A model generated the notes under the pieces. That model worked only from the letters and a program-made list of their open reading frames with translations, was not told the origin of the DNA and did no database searches. The position numbers and the translations under genes are program-made. Below are positions 1 through 5,478 of a DNA stretch of 5,478 nucleotides, in pieces; the first letter of the stretch is position 1, and each line of letters opens with the position of its first letter. This DNA is from Alphaproteobacteria bacterium (lineage in GTDB: Bacteria; Pseudomonadota; Alphaproteobacteria; Rhizobiales; Devosiaceae), in NCBI GenBank assembly GCA_018820005.1, contig JAHJOS010000038.1, positions 1 through 5,478 on the forward strand. The letters run 5' to 3'.

Positions 1-50
1 ACACTAACGCAGCTGTTATGGCGAAAGTGCGCCTGTTGTCGCGGTTTGTC

Positions 51-66
51 TGGCAATCGCGGTGCG
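51..66 (+). promoter_or_regulatory. Weak sigma-54-like -24/-12 motif upstream of the M16C protease gene
   Basis: The stretch TGGCAATCGCGGTGCG has GG at 52-53 and GC at 64-65, exactly ten bases apart, as in -24/-12 promoters (consensus TGGCAC-N5-TTGCW). It matches TGGCA and TGC but differs at the sixth base of the -24 box, at the first T of the -12 box and at its final base. It lies 43 bases before the protease start. No well-spaced -35/-10 pair is obvious in 1-108. No enhancer-binding site can be judged because the upstream sequence is cut off. A match of this quality can arise by chance in GC-rich DNA, so this is only a candidate. Confidence 0.2.
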
Positions 67-95
67 GCCTTCCTATCTTGGGGGCAGCACAAAAA

Positions 96-101
96 GAGAA
101 G
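96..101 (+). promoter_or_regulatory. Ribosome binding site that favours the ATG at 109
   Basis: GAGAAG lies seven bases before the ATG at 109 and is a reasonable anti-16S match. It supports 109 over the longer in-frame option, a TTG at 46 that would add 21 residues with no similarity to the family's usual N-terminus. Confidence 0.6.
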
Positions 102-108
102 CTGCGTC

Positions 109-3021
109 ATGACCTTCCACCACCCCGCCTTCGAACTGATCCGCGACGAGCATATTGCGGAGGTCAATTCGCAGGCCCAGCTGTTCCGCCACATCAAGAC
201 TGGGGCGGAGGTGCTCAGCCTGGTCAATGACGATGAAAACAAGGTGTTCGGCATCACCTTCAAGACGCCGCCGACCGATTCCACTGGCATTGCTCATATC
301 CTTGAGCATTCGGTGCTGTGCGGCAGCCGCAAATATCCGGTCAAGAAGCCCTTTGTGGAGCTGGTCAAGGGGAGCTTGAACACCTTCCTCAACGCCATGA
401 CCTTTCCCGACAAGACGGCCTATCCGGTGGCCAGCCAAAACCTGCAGGATTTCTACAACCTGGTGGATGTCTATCTCGACGCCGTGTTCTTCCCGCTGCT
501 GACCAAGGAGACGTTCCTGCAGGAAGGCTGGCACTACGAGCTTGAGGATGTGAACGCGCCGCTGGTCTACAAGGGCGTCGTCTTCAATGAGATGAAGGGC
601 GTGTTCTCCTCGCCCGACGCGGTGATGCGCGATATCGCCCAGCGCTCGCTTTACCCCGACATCACCTATGGCAAGAGTTCGGGTGGCGATCCCAAGGCCA
701 TCCCCGATCTGACCTTTGCCCAGTTCAAGGCCTTCCATCAGACCCACTACCACCCGTCCAACACGCGGGCATTCTTTTCGGGCGATGACGATGCCAGCGA
801 GCGGCTGACGATCCTTGATGCCTATTTCAGCCAGTTCGAGCGCGCCCCGGTTGATGCCGAGGTGCAGCTGCAGCCCCGGTTCAATACGCCGCGCCACATC
901 GTGGCGACCTATGCCGGCTCCAAGGACGAGGGCAAGGCGCGCGACGGCATGGTGTCGGTCAACTGGATGATCGATCCGCCCGCCGACCGTACCGAAGCGC
1001 TCAGCCATGGCATGCTGAGCTATCTGCTCGCGGGCAATTCGGCTGCTCCGCTGCGCAAGGCACTCACCGAAAGCGGGTTGGGCGAAGGCATGACGGGTGG
1101 TGGCATCGGCAGCGGCATGCGCCAGCCCATGGCCAGCTTTGGCATGAAGGGGATCGACGCTACCGACGCCGGCAAGGTCGAAGACCTGATCCTCAGCAGC
1201 CTGCGCGACATCGCCAAGACCGGTTTTTCAGCCGAACAGCTCGATGCGGCCGCCAATACTTTTGAGTTCTCGCTGCGTGAGAACAATACCGGCTCCTATC
1301 CGCGCGGCATGGTCTATATGTTCAATGCTCTGGGCAGCTGGCTGCATGGCGGCGATCCGCTGGCGCCCCTGGCCTTTGAGGCGGCGCTGACCGCGCTCAA
1401 GCAAAAGGCACAGACGGGACATTTTGCCCGCGAGATCGAGCGTCTGTTCCTCGACAATATGCACCGCACGACCGTGACGCTGAGCGCAGACCCCGAACAG
1501 GGTGCCCGCGAAGCAGCGCGCGAGGCCGAAATTCTCGCCGAGGCACGGGGCGCCCTTGATGCGACAGCCCTGACGGCGACTGTCACCGAGACCGAGCGCC
1601 TCAAGGCGCTGCAGGAAGAAGTCGATGATCCGGCGCTGCTGGCCAAGATCCCGACGCTGACGCTGGCCGATCTGCCGCGCGAAACCCGCACCGTTCCTAT
1701 TGAAAAGGGCACGCTGGCGGGCGCGACGGTGTTCTACCATAACCTGCCGACGCTGGGCATCGTCTACCTCGATCTGGGTTTTGACCTGCATGTGCTCGAT
1801 CAGGCCATGCTGCCCTATCTTCCGCTGTTTGGCCGCGCCCTGCTGCAGACCGGCACCAGCCGCGAGGATTTTGTCTCGCTGACCCAGCGTATCGGGCGGT
1901 CCACCGGCGGCATTGCCCAGCACCGGGCGCTCTCCTCGCGCCAGGGCGATGATGGCACGGCGGCGTGGTTCTTCCTGTCGGGCAAGGCAGTCCCGGACAA
2001 AGTCGAAGAAATGCTCGATATCATGGGCGACGTGCTGCTCGATGCCCGGCTCGACAATCGCGAGCGCTTCAAGCAGATGGCGCTTGAGGAAAAGGCGGGC
2101 TTTGAAGCGCGCATGATCCCCAGCGGCAATGCTATTGTCGATACCAGGCTCAAGGCCGGCTTTACCCAGGCCAGCTGGATTTCCGAGCAGATGGGTGGCG
2201 TCGCGTACCTCATGTTCCTGCGCAAGCTGGTGCAGGAGATCGAAACCGATTGGGCTGGGGTTGAAACCATGCTCAAGACCATCCGCGACCGGCTGTTCAA
2301 CCGCGGCCGCATGGTGGTCAATGCCACCGCAGATGCGGCCCTCTGGCACAAGGCGCAGGGCGAGGTATCGCGTTTCCTTGGGCGCCTGCCGGCCGATGGC
2401 CCCGCGCTGGCCGACTGGAGCGTGGCGCTGACTCCAAAATCGGAGGGGCTGATCATCCCGGCGCAGGTCAATTATGTGGGCAAGGGCGCCAATCTCAAGG
2501 CGCTTGGCTTTTCGCTGACCGGTGCGTCGAGCGTGGCGCTCAAATTCCTCAATACGACTTATCTCTGGGACAAGATCCGCGTGCAGGGCGGGGCCTATGG
2601 TGGCTCGAGCCGGTTCGATCTGACCTCGGGCAATTTCAGTTTCCTGAGCTATCGTGACCCCAACCTGCTCAAGACCCTCGATGCCTATGACGGCGCGGCC
2701 AAGGCGCTCAATGCCGGCATTGGCGACAATGATCTGACGCGCTCGATCATCGGGGTGATCGGTGGCGTGGACGGCTATGAGTTCCCTGACTCAAAAGGCT
2801 ATTCCTCGATGTGGCGCGAGCTGACCGGCACGACTGATGCGCTGCGCCAGCAGCGGCGCGAGGAAATCCTGGGTGCCACGGCGGCCGATTTCCGCGCCAT
2901 GGCTGAGGCTGTCGACGCCGTTGCCCGGCACGGCCATGTGGTGGTGCTGGGCGGCGAAGCGGCGATCAATCTGGCCAACGAGAGCCGACCCGGGCTGCTG
3001 GCGGTCACCAAGGTGATGTAA
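109..3021 (+). CDS. M16C zinc metalloprotease, presequence protease (PreP)-like
   Basis: This is a complete 970-residue protein, close to the usual length of PreP-type M16C peptidases. The inverted zinc motif HILEH is at residues 63-67: His63 and His67 bind zinc and Glu66 is the catalytic base. The third ligand is Glu161 in NEMKG. Flanking blocks such as SVLCGSRKYP and GSLNTFLNAMT are strongly PreP-like. A charged helical linker at about 465-520 joins the two halves, as in the clam-shell fold, and an M16C-associated region follows. In the C-terminal half Arg824 and Tyr830 in RVQGGAYGG match the substrate-positioning pair, with the family's spacing of six. No signal peptide or membrane segment is seen, so it should be cytosolic. 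Family members degrade free peptides of roughly 10-65 residues, including targeting peptides in organelles; the bacterial substrate is not known, and peptide clearance is an inference. The 145-base gap and palindrome downstream suggest it is transcribed separately from the repair genes. Family assignment is very secure; the physiological role is not. Confidence 0.95.
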   Translation: MTFHHPAFELIRDEHIAEVNSQAQLFRHIKTGAEVLSLVNDDENKVFGITFKTPPTDSTGIAHILEHSVLCGSRKYPVKKPFVELVKGSLNTFLNAMTFPDKTAYPVASQNLQDFYNLVDVYLDAVFFPLLTKETFLQEGWHYELEDVNAPLVYKGVVFNEMKGVFSSPDAVMRDIAQRSLYPDITYGKSSGGDPKAIPDLTFAQFKAFHQTHYHPSNTRAFFSGDDDASERLTILDAYFSQFERAPVDAEVQLQPRFNTPRHIVATYAGSKDEGKARDGMVSVNWMIDPPADRTEALSHGMLSYLLAGNSAAPLRKALTESGLGEGMTGGGIGSGMRQPMASFGMKGIDATDAGKVEDLILSSLRDIAKTGFSAEQLDAAANTFEFSLRENNTGSYPRGMVYMFNALGSWLHGGDPLAPLAFEAALTALKQKAQTGHFAREIERLFLDNMHRTTVTLSADPEQGAREAAREAEILAEARGALDATALTATVTETERLKALQEEVDDPALLAKIPTLTLADLPRETRTVPIEKGTLAGATVFYHNLPTLGIVYLDLGFDLHVLDQAMLPYLPLFGRALLQTGTSREDFVSLTQRIGRSTGGIAQHRALSSRQGDDGTAAWFFLSGKAVPDKVEEMLDIMGDVLLDARLDNRERFKQMALEEKAGFEARMIPSGNAIVDTRLKAGFTQASWISEQMGGVAYLMFLRKLVQEIETDWAGVETMLKTIRDRLFNRGRMVVNATADAALWHKAQGEVSRFLGRLPADGPALADWSVALTPKSEGLIIPAQVNYVGKGANLKALGFSLTGASSVALKFLNTTYLWDKIRVQGGAYGGSSRFDLTSGNFSFLSYRDPNLLKTLDAYDGAAKALNAGIGDNDLTRSIIGVIGGVDGYEFPDSKGYSSMWRELTGTTDALRQQRREEILGATAADFRAMAEAVDAVARHGHVVVLGGEAAINLANESRPGLLAVTKVM

Positions 3022-3038
3022 GGACGCGCGGAAGATGG

Positions 3039-3061
3039 ATTGCCCGGATAAGCCGGGCAAT
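3039..3061. repeat. Intergenic palindrome, REP-like; possible 3'-end hairpin of the protease transcript
   Basis: The arms ATTGCCCGG (3039-3047) and CCGGGCAAT (3053-3061) are perfect reverse complements of nine bases around a five-base loop, ATAAG. The hairpin starts 17 bases after the protease stop codon. It is followed by GACGGCG, not by a run of T, so it is not a classic intrinsic terminator. The general form (GC-rich CCCGG/CCGGG arms with a short A/T-containing loop, followed by TGACG) resembles palindromes that recur between genes in many alphaproteobacteria. Only one copy is in this window, so repetition is inferred. It may stabilise the 3' end of the mRNA or help end transcription. Confidence 0.65.
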
Positions 3062-3102
3062 GACGGCGCGTGGAGGGGCAGCGCATTGGCAGGGCTGCTG
3101 AC

Positions 3103-3132
3103 ATGATGCGACCATCAATTGGTGGAGAGTGA
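3103..3132 (+). other. Possible 9-codon mini-ORF ahead of the exonuclease gene
   Basis: An ATG at 3103 opens a frame encoding MMRPSIGGE and closing at the TGA at 3130-3132. AGGG at 3091-3094 lies eight bases upstream, a plausible ribosome site. It ends 34 bases before the exonuclease ATG. No stalling motif or alternative hairpin pair that would indicate attenuation is clear. So short a frame can easily be accidental. Confidence 0.12.
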
Positions 3133-3155
3133 ACCGCAGCCCGCCGCGCCGCGTT

Positions 3156-3160
3156 GAAGG
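3156..3160 (+). promoter_or_regulatory. Ribosome binding site that fixes the exonuclease start
   Basis: GAAGG sits six bases before the ATG at 3167. An in-frame TGA at 3155-3157 overlaps it, so translation in this frame cannot begin further upstream. This makes 3167 the earliest possible start. Confidence 0.75.
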
Positions 3161-3166
3161 ATTTCC

Positions 3167-4171
3167 ATGGTCCGTCCCATCCTCGACCGCAATCTGCATA
3201 TTCGCGCCATCGATAGCTATATCGATCCGGGCGTGCCACGGGCGCGGGCGATCATCACGCATGGCCATGCTGACCATGCGCGGTCCGGGCATGGGGCCGT
3301 GCTGGCGACGCCGGACACCATCGCCATCATGAAAACGCGCTATGGCGCCGATTGCGCCGGGCAGTTCCAGGCGCTGGATTTTGGCGTGCCGCTCAGAATC
3401 GACGATGTGACGATCACGCTCTTTCCCGCTGGGCACATATTGGGGTCGGCGCAGGTGCTGATCGAACAGGATGGCGAGCGCGTCGTGGTGACGGGCGACT
3501 ACAAGCGCCTCGCCGAGCGAACCGCTCAACCCTACGAGCTGGTGCCCTGCGACCTGTTGGTGACTGAAGCGACTTTTGGTCTGCCAGTGTTCCAGCACCC
3601 GGCGCCGCAGGAGGAAGTTGCACGGCTGCTCAAATCGGTGGCCGACAATCCAGAGCGCAGTCATCTGGTGGGTTGCTATGCCCTGGGCAAGACCCAACGG
3701 GTAATCGCCCTGCTGCGCGACGCCGGCTACGATGCGCCGATCTACCTGCACGGTGCCATGCTGCGGCTTTGCGCGCTCTATGAGGAATTGGGTGTGCCGC
3801 TGGGTGATTTGCGCCCGGCGCTCGATCTGCCCAAGGCGACCTTTGCCGGACAGATCGTGATCGCGCCGCCCTCGGCGATCCGCGATCGCTGGAGCCGGCG
3901 TTTTCCGGACCCGGTGGTGTGCCAGGCCTCAGGCTGGATGAGCGTCAAACAGCGCGCGCGCCAGGCGCTGGTGGAATTACCACTGGTGATTTCGGACCAT
4001 TGCGACTGGGGCGAATTGCAGCAGACCATTCGGGAAACCGAGGCTGAGACCGTCTGGGTCACCCATGGGCGCGAGGATGCGCTGGTCTATTGGTGCCGCA
4101 GCCAGGGGCTGGATGCCGAACCGCTGCATCTGCAGGGTTTTGACGATGACGGCGGGGATGACGCGGCATGA
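3167..4171 (+). CDS. Ligase-associated DNA exonuclease (metallo-beta-lactamase/beta-CASP family)
   Basis: This complete 334-residue protein has the usual length of the ligase-associated exonuclease family, often mis-annotated as an mRNA 3'-end processing factor. The metallo-beta-lactamase metal motif THGHADH gives His32, His34, Asp36 and His37, followed by His90 in AGHILGS and Asp111 in TGDYK. The beta-CASP motifs are also intact: A is Glu134 in TEATFG, B is His278 in SDHCDW and C is His300 in VTHG. Family blocks YALGKTQR and APPSA are present. All residues needed for a two-metal nuclease are there, so it should be active. Relatives include the SNM1/Artemis and CPSF73 nucleases; the family is assigned to processing DNA ends before ligation, but the substrate here is inferred. 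The stop codon overlaps the ligase start by ATGA, indicating one mRNA and coupled translation. No GTTC-N7-GTTC LexA-type site is seen in 3022-3166, so SOS control from that stretch is not supported. The protein is soluble, with no signal peptide. Confidence 0.95.
   Translation: MVRPILDRNLHIRAIDSYIDPGVPRARAIITHGHADHARSGHGAVLATPDTIAIMKTRYGADCAGQFQALDFGVPLRIDDVTITLFPAGHILGSAQVLIEQDGERVVVTGDYKRLAERTAQPYELVPCDLLVTEATFGLPVFQHPAPQEEVARLLKSVADNPERSHLVGCYALGKTQRVIALLRDAGYDAPIYLHGAMLRLCALYEELGVPLGDLRPALDLPKATFAGQIVIAPPSAIRDRWSRRFPDPVVCQASGWMSVKQRARQALVELPLVISDHCDWGELQQTIRETEAETVWVTHGREDALVYWCRSQGLDAEPLHLQGFDDDGGDDAA
4168..4171 (+). promoter_or_regulatory. ATGA stop/start overlap coupling exonuclease and ligase translation
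   Basis: The ligase ATG (4168-4170) shares bases with the exonuclease TGA (4169-4171). This arrangement normally means co-transcription and translational coupling, and it would keep the two enzymes at related levels. Confidence 0.85.
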
Positions 4172-5478
4172 AGCGCTTCGCCCAACTGCTCGAACTGCTG
4201 GCGCTGACGCCGTCGCGCACCCGCAAGCTGGCCGCGCTGACGCAGTATTTCCGCGAGGTGCCCGACCCGGACCGGGGTTATGCCCTGGCCGTGCTGACGG
4301 GGGGGCTGAGCTTCCGCAACGTCAAACCGGCGCTGCTCAAGGCGGTGGTGCTCGACGCGGTTGACCCAACCCTGTTTGCCATGAGCTATGACTATGTCGG
4401 CGATCTGGGGGAGACCATCGCGCTGATCTGGCCGCACCATGGCGCCCAGACCCCGCTGCCATCGCTGAGCGAGCTGATCGATCTGCTCAATACCACCAGC
4501 AAGTCGGAGCTGCCCAGACTGATCGCCGGGCTATTGACCCAGGCCGGTATCAACGAGCGCTGGGCGCTGGTCAAGCTGGCGACCGGGGCGCTGCGCATCG
4601 GCGTTTCGGCCCGCTTGGCCAAGACCGCGCTGGCCGAGATGAGCGGCATTCCCGTGCAGGAGATAGAAGAGGTCTGGCATGGGTTGCACGCGCCCTATGG
4701 CGATCTCTTTGCCTGGCTTGATGGCAAAGCCGGGCGCCCGGACATTGACCAGTCGGCCCGGTTTCACCCGCTGATGCTGAGCAATCCAATCGATGCCGAC
4801 AAGGATCTGGCCAGCTTCAACCCGGCTGACTTTGCCGCCGAATGGAAATGGGACGGCATCCGCGTGCAACTGGTGCTGGGCGGTGAGCGGGCATCGCTGT
4901 TCTCGCGTACCGGCGACGACATCGCGGCCGCTTTCCCCGATATCGTGGACAATGTGCAGGGCAATGCTGTTCTGGACGGCGAGCTGCTGGTGGGACATGA
5001 TTTCGAAGCCGGCAGCTTCAATGATCTGCAGCAGCGGCTGAACCGCAAGACGGCCACCGCGGCACAGCTGCGCGACAGCCCTGCGTTCATCCGCGTCTAT
5101 GACATGCTGTTTGACGGCGCAGAGGATATCCGCACCCTGGGCTGGACCGCGCGTCGGGCGCGGCTCGAAGCCTGGTTTGCCGCCAATCCGCAGACTCGGC
5201 TTGATCTATCGCCCATACTGCCCTTTGCCGATTGGGACGATCTGGCGCGGCAGCGCCAGCATGGCGCCGATGTGCATGGCCACGAGGGCGTGATGATCAA
5301 ATTGGCTACCGCGCCCTATGTGCCGGGCCGCCCCAAGGGCTATTGGTACAAATGGAAGCGTGATCCCAACGTGGTCGATGCGGTGCTGATGTATGCCCAG
5401 CGTGGGCATGGCAAGCGCAGCTCGTACTATTCGGACTACACATTCGGAGTATGGAAGGGCAATGAGATCGTGCCCATC
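4168..5478 (+). CDS. ATP-dependent DNA ligase of the ligase-associated repair cluster (3' end cut off by the window)
   Basis: The first 437 residues are present, with no stop before the window ends; family members usually have about 530-550, so roughly the last 100 are missing. The N-terminal DNA-binding domain spans about 1-175 and includes LTPSRTRKLA and the block SYDYVGDLGET. The nucleotidyltransferase domain follows from about 205. Motif I is KWDGIR with Lys227 as the AMP-accepting lysine. FSRTGDD is the next conserved block, VLDGELL (Asp270-Glu272) is the acidic motif III, EGVMIK ending at Lys378 is motif IV, and WYKWKR with Lys395 and Lys397 is motif V. The OB-fold domain begins near 415 and is incomplete. 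No polymerase, primase or Ku-linked domain is fused in the part seen, which argues against a LigD end-joining enzyme. It seals nicks with ATP, beside the housekeeping NAD-dependent LigA expected elsewhere. GGGGA at 4154-4158, inside the exonuclease gene, lies nine bases before the ATG, and the ATGA overlap suggests re-initiation by ribosomes leaving that gene. Confidence 0.96.
   Translation, partial: MKRFAQLLELLALTPSRTRKLAALTQYFREVPDPDRGYALAVLTGGLSFRNVKPALLKAVVLDAVDPTLFAMSYDYVGDLGETIALIWPHHGAQTPLPSLSELIDLLNTTSKSELPRLIAGLLTQAGINERWALVKLATGALRIGVSARLAKTALAEMSGIPVQEIEEVWHGLHAPYGDLFAWLDGKAGRPDIDQSARFHPLMLSNPIDADKDLASFNPADFAAEWKWDGIRVQLVLGGERASLFSRTGDDIAAAFPDIVDNVQGNAVLDGELLVGHDFEAGSFNDLQQRLNRKTATAAQLRDSPAFIRVYDMLFDGAEDIRTLGWTARRARLEAWFAANPQTRLDLSPILPFADWDDLARQRQHGADVHGHEGVMIKLATAPYVPGRPKGYWYKWKRDPNVVDAVLMYAQRGHGKRSSYYSDYTFGVWKGNEIVPI

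Noticed and set aside
46..108. N-terminal extension of the protease from a TTG at 46
   Set aside because: The 21 added residues resemble neither the family N-terminus nor a signal peptide, and the ATG at 109 has a well-placed GAGAAG.
73..1008. Long minus-strand open frame (311 codons) opposite the protease gene
   Set aside because: It is fully antisense to strongly conserved M16C coding sequence. Its translation shows no recognisable domain, and long antisense frames are expected in GC-rich genes.
1228..2349. Minus-strand open frame of 373 codons
   Set aside because: It lies entirely inside the protease gene, and the translation is low-complexity (rich in Arg, Gln, Ala, Gly) with no family motifs. 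It is a codon-bias shadow.
3039..3061. Classic rho-independent terminator
   Set aside because: The hairpin is followed by GACGGCG with no T-run, so it was listed as a palindrome/REP-like element instead.
3086..3091. TTGGCA as a -35 box for the exonuclease operon
   Set aside because: No acceptable -10 hexamer occurs 15-19 bases downstream.
3022..3166. LexA (SOS) operator ahead of the repair genes
   Set aside because: Only one GAAC (3131-3134) is present and no second half-site at the seven-base spacing, so the alphaproteobacterial GTTC-N7-GTTC form is absent.
3005..3751. Minus-strand open frame of 248 codons spanning the intergenic gap and the exonuclease start
   Set aside because: Most of it is antisense to the conserved metal-binding half of the exonuclease, and the product shows no recognisable motifs.
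4168..5478. LigD-type end-joining ligase
   Set aside because: The N-terminal domain and partner gene match the ligase-associated repair cluster. No polymerase or 3'-phosphoesterase domain and no Ku gene is present in the window.

Overview
The window reads as chromosomal DNA of a GC-rich bacterium, most likely an alphaproteobacterium (Hyphomicrobiales/Devosia-like is a guess from protein style and the intergenic palindrome; no rRNA or other marker is present). Codons are strongly G/C-ending throughout, all three genes look alike in composition, and nothing suggests a recent insertion. No mobile element, tRNA, rRNA or CRISPR array is visible.

Layout, all on the + strand. Positions 1-108 are a short leader with no convincing gene; it holds a weak sigma-54-like motif and a Shine-Dalgarno sequence. 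Positions 109-3021 encode a complete 970-residue M16C metalloprotease of the presequence-protease (PreP) type, with every catalytic residue present. Positions 3022-3166 are a 145-base intergenic gap with a perfect 9-bp palindrome of the kind often scattered between alphaproteobacterial genes, plus a possible 9-codon mini-ORF. Positions 3167-4171 encode a complete metallo-beta-lactamase/beta-CASP nuclease of the ligase-associated exonuclease family. It overlaps by four bases (ATGA) the start of an ATP-dependent DNA ligase, which runs off the right end at 5478 after 437 codons, near the start of its OB-fold domain.

The exonuclease and ligase are a translationally coupled pair. They form half of a known but still poorly understood bacterial DNA-repair cluster (exonuclease, ATP-dependent ligase, Lhr-type helicase, metallophosphoesterase). 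The helicase and phosphoesterase would be expected just beyond the right edge. The protease is probably a separate transcription unit that acts on short peptides in the cytoplasm; no functional link to the repair pair can be seen. I found no undescribed system. The most useful points are the repair pair, the palindrome, and the cytosolic PreP homologue.
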